Below, piece after piece: positions 8,263 through 20,548 of a stretch of DNA of 64,000 bases. Position 1 is the first letter of the stretch. Each line of letters starts with the position of its first letter. Position numbers and translations under genes: made by a program. This stretch comes from Nocardioides gansuensis (GTDB lineage Bacteria; Actinomycetota; Actinomycetes; Propionibacteriales; Nocardioidaceae). The notes beneath the pieces are model-generated. The model saw only the letters and a list, made by a program, of their open reading frames with translations. It was not told where the DNA came from and searched no databases. Location of the stretch: contig NZ_QDGZ01000001.1 in NCBI RefSeq assembly GCF_003076135.1, positions 558,001 through 622,000 on the forward strand. The letters run 5' to 3'.

Positions 8263-9840
8263 ATGACCACAACACAAGCCACGGCACCCGAATGCCAGGT
8301 GCTCGTCGTCGGCGCCGGGCCTACCGGCCTGACCCTGGCGGCGCAACTCCTCGCCATGGGAGTTCGCACCCGTGTCATCGACAAGGGTGAGGGACCAGTT
8401 CTCCAGAGCCGAGCGCTCGGCATCCATGCGCGCACCCTCGAGCTCCTCGACACCATGGACCTGGCGGAGGCATTCCTCGACCAGGGCCACCAGGTACGGC
8501 GCGTACGCATGTATGCCGGGACGCGAAACCTCCTCGACCTCGATCTGGCTCGCAACGGGTCCCGATTCGGCTTCGTGCTGCACCTCCCGCAGAGTCAGAC
8601 CGAGACACTCTTGCGCGCCCGTGTGCGAGAGCTCGGCGGCACCATCGAGCATCGGGTGGAGCTTGTGCGCGTGGAGGAGCGAGGCGACGTGGTCGACGCG
8701 ACGCTCCGCGACGTCTCGGGCCTGGAGATCCACGTGAACCCTGGCTACGTGGTCGGCTGTGATGGCGCACACAGCCGTGTGCGCCATGAGATCGGGCTCC
8801 CGTTCGAGGGGCAGCCATACCCGCAGGACTGGCTGCTCGCCGACGTCGCACTGGACGGCGCCGGCAGCGACGACGCGGTGCATGCATTCTTCCGCCCGGA
8901 CGGACTTCCCTTGGTCTGCATACCCATGGGTGGGCGTCGCTGGCGTGTGGTCATGGCGAACGCCGGCGATCGCGGCGACCGGCCGCCGACATTCGCGGAC
9001 ATCCAGGCGCTCGTCGCGGATCGGGCGCCACGGCCAATCGAGGTCGCGGATCCGGCGTGGCTGGCCTCGTTCCGGTGTCAGCTGAGGTCGACCACCAGCT
9101 ACCGGCGAGGGCGTGTACTGCTTGCCGGCGACGCCGCACACATCCACTCACCTGCCGGTGGCCAGGGCATGAATACCGGGATGATGGATGCGCACAACCT
9201 CGCCTGGAAGTTGGCGCTGGTCGCGGAGGGCCGCGCCCCGGACGCGCTCCTCGACACGTACGGCCAGGAGCGCGGCCCCGTGGCGTCCGGCGTACTGGAG
9301 TTCACTGACCGGTTGGTCGGGTTGCTGACCATGCGGAACCGGGCCAAGCGTGCTGTGCGCGACACCGTCATACCGATTGCCAGCCGACTGCCGGCGGCGC
9401 AACGCCGCGGGGCCCGAAAGCTGTCCCAGGTTTCGGTCGCCTGCCCGTCGAGTCCGCTCATCGAGCCCGGCGGTCACCGCCGCGGCCCGAAACCCGGCGA
9501 TCGTCTACCTGACGTCCAGATCCGCACCCAGCACGGACCAGCCCCTCTCTACCGTCTGCTCGGCAGTCGACGCCACGTACTCATCGTGTCCGGTCCCCGG
9601 GTCCGCGTCGCGTTCGAGGCGGCCGGCCTCCACATCTACTCCGATCTTGTCGATGTCGTCGACGGAGATCCGAAGGGTGCATTCGCGCTCGTTCGGCCGG
9701 ATGGAATCCTCGCCGTGCGTGGGTCCGGGAGCGAGACTCGCCGTGTCCTGGACTACCTGCAGCGGCTTGGCGGCGAAGTGCCCCCCTCCTGGTCGGAGCA
9801 TGGTGCTCCACCGATCAAGGCTGACATTCTGCAGCCATGA
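8263..9840 (+). CDS. FAD-dependent aromatic-ring monooxygenase
   Basis: A 525-residue flavoprotein with the class A monooxygenase fingerprints: VLVVGAGPTGLTLAAQL near the N-terminus (FAD ADP part), VVGCDGAHSRVRHEIG (DG motif) and RVLLAGDAAHIHSPAGGQGMNTGM (GD motif, FAD ribose). The last ~120 residues resemble the thioredoxin-like C-terminal domain of the MhpA/PheA/Rox branch. It probably hydroxylates a phenolic or polyketide-like substrate using NAD(P)H and O2; the exact substrate cannot be read. The start MTTTQATAPECQVLVVG is preferred over an upstream in-frame ATG overlapping the regulator. Its stop overlaps the next ORF by ATGA. Confidence 0.85.
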   Translation: MTTTQATAPECQVLVVGAGPTGLTLAAQLLAMGVRTRVIDKGEGPVLQSRALGIHARTLELLDTMDLAEAFLDQGHQVRRVRMYAGTRNLLDLDLARNGSRFGFVLHLPQSQTETLLRARVRELGGTIEHRVELVRVEERGDVVDATLRDVSGLEIHVNPGYVVGCDGAHSRVRHEIGLPFEGQPYPQDWLLADVALDGAGSDDAVHAFFRPDGLPLVCIPMGGRRWRVVMANAGDRGDRPPTFADIQALVADRAPRPIEVADPAWLASFRCQLRSTTSYRRGRVLLAGDAAHIHSPAGGQGMNTGMMDAHNLAWKLALVAEGRAPDALLDTYGQERGPVASGVLEFTDRLVGLLTMRNRAKRAVRDTVIPIASRLPAAQRRGARKLSQVSVACPSSPLIEPGGHRRGPKPGDRLPDVQIRTQHGPAPLYRLLGSRRHVLIVSGPRVRVAFEAAGLHIYSDLVDVVDGDPKGAFALVRPDGILAVRGSGSETRRVLDYLQRLGGEVPPSWSEHGAPPIKADILQP

Positions 9841-10022
9841 GCCGAACTATCACGGTCACCATCAAGGGCGAGGTCGACGACGACCGCTACGCCGACCTGG
9901 CGAATGCCATCTGGCTGGTCGCTTACAACACGGGGCTGGAGTTCACGGTTACGCCGGACCAGGAGGCCGAGCCGAGCCGGCTCAACGAGGCCTGGAGGAA
10001 CTATGGCGAGGTCAGCTGGTGA
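9837..10022 (+). CDS. small hypothetical protein (61 aa), coupled to the monooxygenase
   Basis: The ORF starts in an ATGA overlap with the monooxygenase stop, so translation is probably coupled. MSRTITVTIKGEVDDD reads like a beta-strand-rich acidic start, and the sequence ends WRNYGEVSW. No known motif, Cys pair or membrane segment. It may be a small accessory protein of the enzyme. Function unknown. Confidence 0.55.
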   Translation: MSRTITVTIKGEVDDDRYADLANAIWLVAYNTGLEFTVTPDQEAEPSRLNEAWRNYGEVSW

Positions 10023-10180
10023 TGGGCCACTTCGCTTGAATCCGCCGACAGCGCCCATGTGGCACAGACCTTCCCCACGCGCCATCGGGCTTCAGCCAGC
10101 GCGCCCAGCGACTTTGCGGGCATATCGGGCATTGCATACAGGCCCTCGGCATGAGGTCCCGGTGACGGGACAATTTCAAC

Positions 10181-10521
10181 GTGAGGATCGAGCTCACCCT
10201 TGACTGCTCTGACCTCGACCGCATGTCGCAGTTCTGGCGGGAGGCCGCATGCTTCGTGGTGGACGGCATCATCGAGGGCCGGTACGTGTCCTTGGGTGGG
10301 CACCCCGTCACTCTCACCCTTCAACGCGTCGACGAGCCGAAGACGGTCAAGAACAGGATGCACCTCGATCTGTTGGTCGATGACCTCGATGCTGAGGTTC
10401 GCCGTCTCGAAGAGCTGGGCGCAGTCCGACTGTCGGCGGCCGCACATGAAGAGTTCGGTCAGACCTGGTTCGTCATGGCGGACCGGAGGGCAACGAGTTC
10501 TGCGTGGCCAAAGGCTCCTGA
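10181..10521 (+). pseudogene. VOC/glyoxalase-like protein with a -1 frameshift near its end
   Basis: From the GTG at 10181 the frame encodes a VOC (glyoxalase_6-like) domain: RIELTLDCSDLDRMSQFW, VSLGGHPVTLTLQRV, RMHLDLLVDDLDAEVRRLEELG and TWFVMAD. The family normally continues with PEGNEFCV. The DNA after GCGGAC reads CGGAGGGCAACGAG; inserting one C (about 10482) restores MADPEGNEFCVAKGS and a stop at 10519-10521. As given, the frame runs on to 10546 with an unrelated tail that lacks the metal-ligand Glu strand. This is either a real inactivating deletion or a base-calling error in the CCC run. Confidence 0.7.
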
Positions 10522-10999
10522 GGGCCCGGCCCGGGACAGCGGATAGATCACGTTCGTGAGTTTGCTGTAGAGCTCGCCGACCCCGCGGTAGTGCTCCTCG
10601 AGGCGAGGCCGAGCGGCTTGCGGTGGTCAGCGTCGGGAGTCACGCGACGAAGGCACGCAGCGGGTCACCTGGTCGGCCAGCCGCGGGTCTCTCATCTCAC
10701 AGGTCGCTCGCCACGGCGTCGTAGGTCACTGCCCGGTGCGAGCCGACCAGCTCGAGCGAGGCGCGGGAGAAGGTGGCCTCGGCCACGACTACCCCATTCG
10801 GTCCGTCACCGCTGTCCGTCAAGTGCCCGAATGGGCAGTGTGGATGGCTCATCCAGACCACCCGATCGGAGTCGAACGGATCGTTCTGGGCGTTTTGCTA
10901 CGCGCGGAGCGGCACGGCTGCGACTGTGCAGTGGGTCCTCGGGAGCTCGCCATGTTGTGCCGGGTCATTGCCGGTACGTCAGATCCCTGGGGAGACCTC
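10522..10999. other. 478-base region with little coding signal, possible gene remnants
   Basis: No gene longer than 60 codons is convincing here. On the reverse strand about 10517-10610 reads LEEHYRGVGELYSKLTNVIY in one frame, which looks protein-like but has no start and meets a stop just upstream. A 51-codon reverse ORF lies at 10697-10852. The stretch may be the debris of lost genes between the VOC pseudogene and the repeat protein. Confidence 0.35.
10697..10852 (-). CDS. possible small protein, 51 aa
   Basis: The reverse-strand ATG at 10852 opens MSHPHCPFGHLTDSGDG and ends in TYDAVASDL before a TGA. Composition is protein-like, but the ribosome binding site is weak (GGGTGG) and no family is recognised. 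It could equally be the surviving 3' end of a decayed gene. Low confidence. Confidence 0.25.
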   Translation of the reverse strand: MSHPHCPFGHLTDSGDGPNGVVVAEATFSRASLELVGSHRAVTYDAVASDL

Positions 11000-13900
11000 A
11001 TGCGCACACCGCTTCGTCGTACGGTGACCCTGGCCGCGGCCACGCTCGTGCTGGCCGCGTCCGCGCTGCCCGCATTCGCCGACAACGTGACCACCGACGA
11101 AGGCGACGCGGTCGTCCCCGGGGTCACCCAGGTCAATCTGGGCGACGTCTGCGCCGGTGCCTCGGCCTCCCGGACCCTCGGGTTCAACCTGGTCCGCACC
11201 GGCGGCACCAACAACAACACCTGGGCCGACGGGGCGGAGGTCACGGTCATTCCGGCGTCGGGGTCGATCGCCACCGGCCGGGGCACGGTCTCCCTGGGCA
11301 GCCTGACGAAGACGCTCGGCAGCACCTGGACCACGTCCGGCAACAACACCTCGGTCGACGCAGGCGACGCCACGATCGGCCTGGCCGTCGCCGCCACTGC
11401 GCCCCTGGGCGCCGGGTCCACCGGATCGGTCACCTACTCCGCGACCGGCGCCTCCGCAACCGGTGGCACGAACACCCGCACCGTCAGGGTCGCGGTGAAC
11501 TGGAACGTCGTGAGGTGCGCGCCGGTGGACACCACCCCACCGCAGGTGAGCTACACCCTCGACTCGTCCGCGCCCACCGGCAGCGACGGGTGGTACACCG
11601 GCGACGTCGCGATCGACTGGACCGTCTCCGACGCCGAGTCGAGCGCAACCACCACCGGCTGCGCCGACAGCACGCTGTCCACCGACGGCACCCGCGTCTA
11701 CTCCTGCACGGCAACCAGCGCCGGCGGCACCACCGGCCCGGTGCAGGTCACCCTGAAGCGGGACGCGACCGCTCCCACCGTGTCCCCGCTCGTCACCGGC
11801 GAGCTGGGCGAGGACGGCTGGTACGTCGGCGACGTCGACGTCACCTGGGCCATCAGCGAGGACGGCTCCGGCGTCGGCTCGTCGGTCGGCTGTGACCCCG
11901 CGACCCTGGAGACGGACGCGCTCGCCCGGACCTACACCTGCACCGTGAGCGACGTGGCCGGCCACCGGACCACGCAGTCGGTCACCGTCAAGCGCGATGC
12001 CACCCAGCCCGCGATCGAGCGCACCGTGAGTGGAACCGTGGGCAGCAACGGCTGGTACACCAGCGACGTCCAGATCGGCTGGAGCGTGGAGGACTTCACC
12101 TCCGACGTGGCGACCACCACCGGCTGCGCCCCGGTCACCGTCTCGGTGGACACCCCCGGCGACAGCTTCACCTGCGCGGCCGTCGACCGCGCCGGCAACG
12201 AGGCCTCCGACACCGTGACGATCAAGCGGGACGCCACCGCACCCGACATCACCTTCACCCGCACCGGCGAGCCAGGGCAGAACGGCTGGTTCATCGGCCC
12301 GGCGGCGCTGGCCTGGCAGGTCTCCGACGACACCTCCGGAGGCGTGGCGACCGACGGGTGCCAGGCGCGGACGGTGACCGACGACACCGATGCCGACGGG
12401 GCAGCCTTCACCTGCACAGCCATGGACGCGGCCGGCAACGTGGGCTCGGCCACCGCGGTCGTCCGCAAGGACGGCACCGACCCGACCGTCACCCACGACG
12501 TGGCCGGCCCGCGGGGAGACAACGGCTGGCACACCGGGGACGCGACCGTGACCTTCAGCTACGACGACGTCAGCTCGGGCGTCGTGACCTGGCAGGCCTG
12601 CGACGGCGGCACCGTGTCCGAGGACACCGCAGGCATGGAGTTCACCTGCGCGGTGACCGACGAGGCCGGCAACACCGCCTCCGACAGCGTCACCGTGAAG
12701 CGGGACGCCACCGAGCCGGCCATCGCGAAGGTGGTCTCCGGCACGGAGGGCAGCAACGGCTGGTACACCGGCGACGTCGGCATCGACTGGACCGTCTCCG
12801 ATGCCATGTCCGGCCTGGCCGGCACGAGCGGCTGCACCGACGTGCTGGTCAACGCCGACACCGCGGGCACCGACTACATCTGTTCGGCGACCGACCGGGC
12901 CGGCAACCCGGCGACCGTGACGGTGCGGGTGAAGCGGGACGCGACGGCACCCAAGGTCACCCCGGTCGTCACCGGCCTGGTCGGCGACGACGGCTGGTAC
13001 GTCGGCGACGTGCTTCTCCGCTGGGAGGTCGCCGAGCACGGCTCCGGAGTGGACACGACGAACGGCTGCGACGAGGCCACGCTGAACGAGGACACTGCCG
13101 GCCGCACCTACACGTGCACCGTGAGCGACAATGCCGGCAACCTCACCACCGTGTCGACCACCCTCAAGCGGGACGCCACGAAGCCGCTCATCACCCTGAC
13201 GGTGTCTGGCACCGAGGGCGCGAACGGCTGGTACACCGGTGATGTCTCGGTCGACTGGACCGTCTCGGACGCCACGTCCGACCTGGCCACCACCACCGGC
13301 TGTAACGACGTCGTCCTCGATGATGACACCTCCTCAACCACCTACACCTGCGCGGCGCGGGACAAGGCCGGCAACCAGGCCAGCGACAGCGTCACGCTGA
13401 AGCGGGACACCGTGGCCCCGATTGTCGGGCGCCAGGTCGCCGGCCCTGAAGGCGTGGACGGCTGGTACGTCGGAGACGTCTCGGTCCGTTGGACGGTCTC
13501 CGACGAGCTGTCCGGCGTGGCCGCGACCGACGGGTGCGACGAGGTGATCCGCAGGGAGGACACCACGGGTATCACCTACACCTGCACCGTCACCGACGAG
13601 GCGGGCAACAAGGCCAGCGACAGCGTGACCGTCAAGCGGGACGCCACCCGGCCGGTCATCACCAGGGCCGTGTCCGGCGCCCAGGGCGCGGACGGCTGGT
13701 ACACCGGCGACGTGCTCGTGGACTGGACCGTCTCCGACGCGACGTCCGGCTTGTCCTCGACCAGCGGGTGCGACGACGTGACCCGCGACCAGGACACGGT
13801 GGGCGTCACCTACACCTGCACCGCGAAGGACGCGGCCGGACTCGAGTCGTCCGACACCGTGACCGTCAAGCGGGACGCGACGGGCCCGGAGGTCACGCTC

Positions 13901-14470
13901 ATCGGTGGGCCGGTGTCGGGCGCGGCGTACGACTTCGGGGACCCGATCCCCACGCCGACCTGCACCGCCTCCGACGCCACCTCGGGTGTGTCCCCGGCCG
14001 GCTGCACCGTCACCGGCGGCGGCGCCGAGGTGGGGAGCCACGCGTTCACCGGCTCCGCCTCCGACAACGCGGGCAACGCCGGCTCCGCGTCGGCCGGCTA
14101 CACGGTTCGGGCCTGGACCCTGGACGGCTTCTACAAGCCGGTCACGATGGGCACCAGCGTGGTGAACACCGTCAAGGCCGGGTCGACAGTGCCGCTGAAG
14201 TTCAACGTCTACAAGGGCGGCACCCCGCTCACGACGTCCGCCATCGGCGCGGTCTTCTCGGCCAGGAAGGTCACCTGCAACGGTGCCGCGATCCCGGACG
14301 CGGTCGAGGAGTTCAGCACCACCGGCCAGACCAGCCTGCGTTACGACGCCACCGCCGGCCAGTGGATCCAGAACTGGGCCACTCCGTCGTCGGGCAAGAA
14401 CTCCTGCTACCGGGTCACCATGACCACCGCGGACCGCTCGAGCATCTCGGCGGACTTCCTGCTCAAGTAG
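11000..14470 (+). CDS. secreted protein with ten tandem two-cysteine repeats and a C-terminal PxKF-like domain
   Basis: A 1156-residue protein from the ATG at 11000 (GGGGAG upstream). Residues 1-27 are a Sec signal peptide (MRTPLRRTV, hydrophobic core, AFA cleavage before DNVTTDEG). Residues ~28-175 form a Thr/Gly-rich N-terminal domain. Ten repeats of about 78 residues follow, each with GWYxGDV, WTVSD, a GC, a TYTC and a closing KRDAT. The two Cys per repeat suggest one disulfide in each. The final ~130 residues include GFYKPVTMG, STVPLKFNVYKGG and two more Cys, like the C-terminal PxKF module of actinobacterial surface proteins. No LPXTG or membrane anchor is seen, so it is likely released or held non-covalently. 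Function unknown; adhesion or matrix role is a guess. Confidence 0.8.
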   Translation: MRTPLRRTVTLAAATLVLAASALPAFADNVTTDEGDAVVPGVTQVNLGDVCAGASASRTLGFNLVRTGGTNNNTWADGAEVTVIPASGSIATGRGTVSLGSLTKTLGSTWTTSGNNTSVDAGDATIGLAVAATAPLGAGSTGSVTYSATGASATGGTNTRTVRVAVNWNVVRCAPVDTTPPQVSYTLDSSAPTGSDGWYTGDVAIDWTVSDAESSATTTGCADSTLSTDGTRVYSCTATSAGGTTGPVQVTLKRDATAPTVSPLVTGELGEDGWYVGDVDVTWAISEDGSGVGSSVGCDPATLETDALARTYTCTVSDVAGHRTTQSVTVKRDATQPAIERTVSGTVGSNGWYTSDVQIGWSVEDFTSDVATTTGCAPVTVSVDTPGDSFTCAAVDRAGNEASDTVTIKRDATAPDITFTRTGEPGQNGWFIGPAALAWQVSDDTSGGVATDGCQARTVTDDTDADGAAFTCTAMDAAGNVGSATAVVRKDGTDPTVTHDVAGPRGDNGWHTGDATVTFSYDDVSSGVVTWQACDGGTVSEDTAGMEFTCAVTDEAGNTASDSVTVKRDATEPAIAKVVSGTEGSNGWYTGDVGIDWTVSDAMSGLAGTSGCTDVLVNADTAGTDYICSATDRAGNPATVTVRVKRDATAPKVTPVVTGLVGDDGWYVGDVLLRWEVAEHGSGVDTTNGCDEATLNEDTAGRTYTCTVSDNAGNLTTVSTTLKRDATKPLITLTVSGTEGANGWYTGDVSVDWTVSDATSDLATTTGCNDVVLDDDTSSTTYTCAARDKAGNQASDSVTLKRDTVAPIVGRQVAGPEGVDGWYVGDVSVRWTVSDELSGVAATDGCDEVIRREDTTGITYTCTVTDEAGNKASDSVTVKRDATRPVITRAVSGAQGADGWYTGDVLVDWTVSDATSGLSSTSGCDDVTRDQDTVGVTYTCTAKDAAGLESSDTVTVKRDATGPEVTLIGGPVSGAAYDFGDPIPTPTCTASDATSGVSPAGCTVTGGGAEVGSHAFTGSASDNAGNAGSASAGYTVRAWTLDGFYKPVTMGTSVVNTVKAGSTVPLKFNVYKGGTPLTTSAIGAVFSARKVTCNGAAIPDAVEEFSTTGQTSLRYDATAGQWIQNWATPSSGKNSCYRVTMTTADRSSISADFLLK
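11531..13882 (+). repeat. ten tandem ~235-bp coding repeats
   Basis: Ten in-frame units of 234-240 bp encode the ~78-residue repeats of the secreted protein, each ending in codons for KRDAT or a close variant. Units 6 and 8-10 are the most alike; unit 4 is the most diverged (GWFIGPAAL) and unit 1 lacks AGN. An eleventh, degenerate unit without GWYxGDV follows. Reverse-strand ORFs of exactly 77 codons recur with the same period and are shadows of these repeats. Confidence 0.85.
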
Positions 14471-14540
14471 CCGGAGCGACCGGGGGACTGGCCCCGACAG
14501 CCACACCGGCTGCCGGGGCCAGTTGTCCGCATCCGGGCTC

Positions 14541-15856
14541 TCAGCCCGCGACGACCTCCAGATCCCCCGGTCGCGGAGGAGCGAGATCCACCTGCTCCCC
14601 GCTCACCCACACCGCCCGCACATCGGCTGCCGTCCCGAGTGCAAACACCCGGGCCAGCGCTTCCTCCCCATCAGCAGTATGCGCGAGCCCGACGTCCAGC
14701 GGCGACCCAGGCGCAGGCCGCAGCCACTGGGCATCAAAGCTCTGCCCCACGGACAAGTCGCCGACATCCGGCAGGTCGAGCGCTGCGGCACCGGCACTGG
14801 TCGCCAGGTGCAGCAGGTGCGCGGGGGAGAGCGGATGGCCGTCGGGACCGAGCAGCTGCTGGGCGAAGTAGGCCTGCAGGCCCTCCTTCAGCAGCGAGAA
14901 GCCGGTGCCCGCGCCGACGTCGGAGCCGAGCGCCACCCGCACGCCGTACGACAGGTGGCGGGCGAGCGGGAAGAGGCCGCTGCCCAGCGCCGCGTTGCTC
15001 GTCGGGCAGTGCGCGACCGCGGAGCCGGCGTCCGCGAGCAGGGCGAGCTCGGCGTCGGTCGGGTGCACGTTGTGAGCGAGCACCGTGCGCGGGCCGAGCA
15101 GGCCGCTGGCCCAGTAGGTCTCGACATAGCTGCGGCCGTCGCAGAGCTCGGCCACGGTCGCGATCTCGCGCGGGTTCTCGTTCACGTGCGAGGTGGCCAG
15201 GGCGTCCGGCACCTCGGCGAGCACGGCCGCACACGACGCGAGCAGCCCGTCGGTGCACGACAGCGCGAACCTCGGGATCACGGCGTACCGGCTGCGCCCG
15301 ACGCCGTGCCAGCGCTTGGCCAGTGCGATCGAGTCGTCGTAGGCCTGGGCGGGGCCGGTCAGCAGCTCGGGCCGCAGCAGCCGGTCGCTCACCACCAGTC
15401 CGCTGGTCACGCGCACGCCGACCCGGGCCGCCTCGGTGAACAACGCGTCGACCGCCGGGGCGTAGTGCGCTCCGAAGACCAGGGCGCTGGTCGTGCCGGC
15501 GGAGGCGAGCCCGCGCACGAAGTCGGCGGCGACCCCCGTGGCGTAGCCGAGGTCCGCCATCCTGGCCTCCTCGGGCAGCGCGCACCGCTCCAGCCAGTCC
15601 AGCAGCGGCATCCCGAGGCCGCCGATCACGCGCACCTGCGGGAAGTGCACGTGCGTGTCGACGAACCCGGGGAGCACCACGCCGCCGGTGAGGTCGACGA
15701 CCTCCTCGGCCGGGTGGCGGCGCCGGAGCTCGGCGTAGGGCGCTCGCTCGCGGATCACGCCGTCCTCGACCAGCAGCCCGGCGTCGACGTCGGCACGGAG
15801 CGTGCCTCCGGTGAAGGGGTCCTCCGGCGTGTCCAGGAAGGTGCCGCGGAAGATGG

Positions 15857-15860
<4 letters not shown>
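14541..15860 (-). CDS. guaD: guanine deaminase
   Basis: A 439-residue amidohydrolase that converts guanine to xanthine and ammonia. Hallmarks: PGFVDTHVHFPQ with H70 and H72 as Zn ligands, then SHVNENPREI, VLAHNVHPTDAEL and the late VALGSDVGAGTGFSLL. Length matches the bacterial guanine deaminases. Its ATG overlaps the xdhC stop (ATGA), so it is the last gene of the five-gene xanthine operon. Its product xanthine is the substrate of the XdhAB enzyme encoded upstream. Confidence 0.93.
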
Positions 15861-16684
<824 letters not shown>

Positions 16685-16688
16685 GTCG

Positions 16689-19093
<2,405 letters not shown>

Positions 19094-19097
<4 letters not shown>

Positions 19098-20548
19098 GCG
19101 ATCGCCTCTTCGCGTGCGGTCCGGGCATGCAGCCGCAGCAGCGACTGGCCGAGCATCGCCGAGCGGTAGGACGCGCTGGCCCGGTGGTCGCTCATCGGCG
19201 TCCCCTCGGTGGCCAGCACGGCGGCCGCCTCGCGCACCGTCGGCTCGGTCCAGGGCCGGCCGACCAGCGCCTCCTCGGTGGCCAGCGCGCGCAGCGGGGT
19301 GGCGGCCACGCCGCCCAGGCCGAGGCTGGCGCGGGCGACCACGCCGTCCACGACGTCGAGCGCGTAGCCGACCGCGACGCTGGAGATGTCGTCGAACCGG
19401 CGTTTGGCGATCTTGTGGAACGCGGTCAGCCGGGCTTGCGGCAGCGGGATGCGCACGGCCCGGATGAGCTCGTCGGGCAGCCTCACGGTGGTGCGGTACC
19501 CGGTGAAGTAGTCCGCCAGCGCCACGCGCCGGTCGCCCCGCTGCGACGTCAGCACGACCTCCGCGTCGAGCGCCAGCAGCGCCGGCGGGGCGTCCCCGAT
19601 GGGGGAGGCGGTGCCGAGGTTGCCGCCCAGGGTGGCGCCGTTGCGGATCAGCCGGGAGGCGAATTGCGGGAACAGCTCGTCCAGCAGCGGCACCCGCCCG
19701 GCCAGCAGCCGCTCGATCTCGGTCAGGGTGAGCGCCGCGCCGAGGTGCACCGCGTCGTCGCCGACCTCGAACTCCCGCAGCTCCGGCAGCCGGTCGACCG
19801 CCACGACGTACGGCGCCCGCGCGCCGCGCAGGTTCACCTCCACGCCGTAGTCGGTGGCGCCGGCGACGACCTCCGCCTCCGGATGGCCGGCGAGCAGCCC
19901 GAGCGCCTCCGCAAGGTCGGCGGGCCGCACGAACTCGGCGCCGTCGGCCACCACGCGGGTGGTGGCGGGAGCCGGTGGGGGAGACGTACGCCGCGCCGCG
20001 AGGCCGTCGTCGTCGGCGGGCAGGCCGAGCGCGTACGCCGCGTCGCGGATCGGCCGGTAGCCCGTGCACCGGCACAGGTTGCCGCTCAGGGCGTGCAGGT
20101 CGAAGCCGTTCGGCCCGTGCTCGTGGTCGGTGCTCCCACCGCCGTTGCCCGAGCCGGTCGAGCCCCGGCCGGGCCGGTAGTACTCCGCGGCCATGCTGCA
20201 CACGAAGCCGGGCGTGCAGTAGCCGCACTGCGAGCCACCCCGGACGGCCAGCTCCTGCTGCACCGGGTGGAGGTCGGTGCTGCGGCCCAGCCCCTCGGCG
20301 GTGACCACCTCCTGGCCGTCGAGCGCGGCGACCGGGACGAGGCAGGCGTTGACCGCAGTCCACTCCGTCGCTGTGTCGATCCCTGGGCGGGCGACCAGCA
20401 CCGAGCAGGCCCCGCACTCGCCCTCGGCGCAGCCCTCCTTGGCCCCGGTCAGGCCACGATCACGCAGCCAGTCCAGCGTCGTGGTGTGGGCGGCGATGCC
20501 GGTGAGCGGCACCTCGTCGCCGTTGACTGTGATCCTCGGTGTGCTCAT
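19094..20548 (-). CDS. xdhA: xanthine dehydrogenase Fe-S/FAD subunit
   Basis: A 484-residue small subunit combining two roles. Residues 1-175 carry two [2Fe-2S] clusters: CAEGECGAC for the plant-type cluster and CGYCTPGF plus CRCTGY for the second. A Gly/Ser/His-rich linker leads to the FAD domain (VVAGATDYGVEV, GATLGGNLGTASPIGD). Electrons pass from the Mo site in XdhB through both clusters to FAD and NAD+. It overlaps the permease fusion stop and the xdhB start by 4 bases each, showing tight translational coupling. Confidence 0.94.

Noticed and set aside
10979..13809. Long and repeated 77-codon reverse ORFs opposite the repeat protein
   Set aside because: They recur with the 234-bp period of the forward repeats, are low-complexity and have no signal or motif: antisense shadows.
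11531..13882. Direct repeats as a CRISPR array
   Set aside because: Units are 235 bp, contiguous and coding; no spacers.
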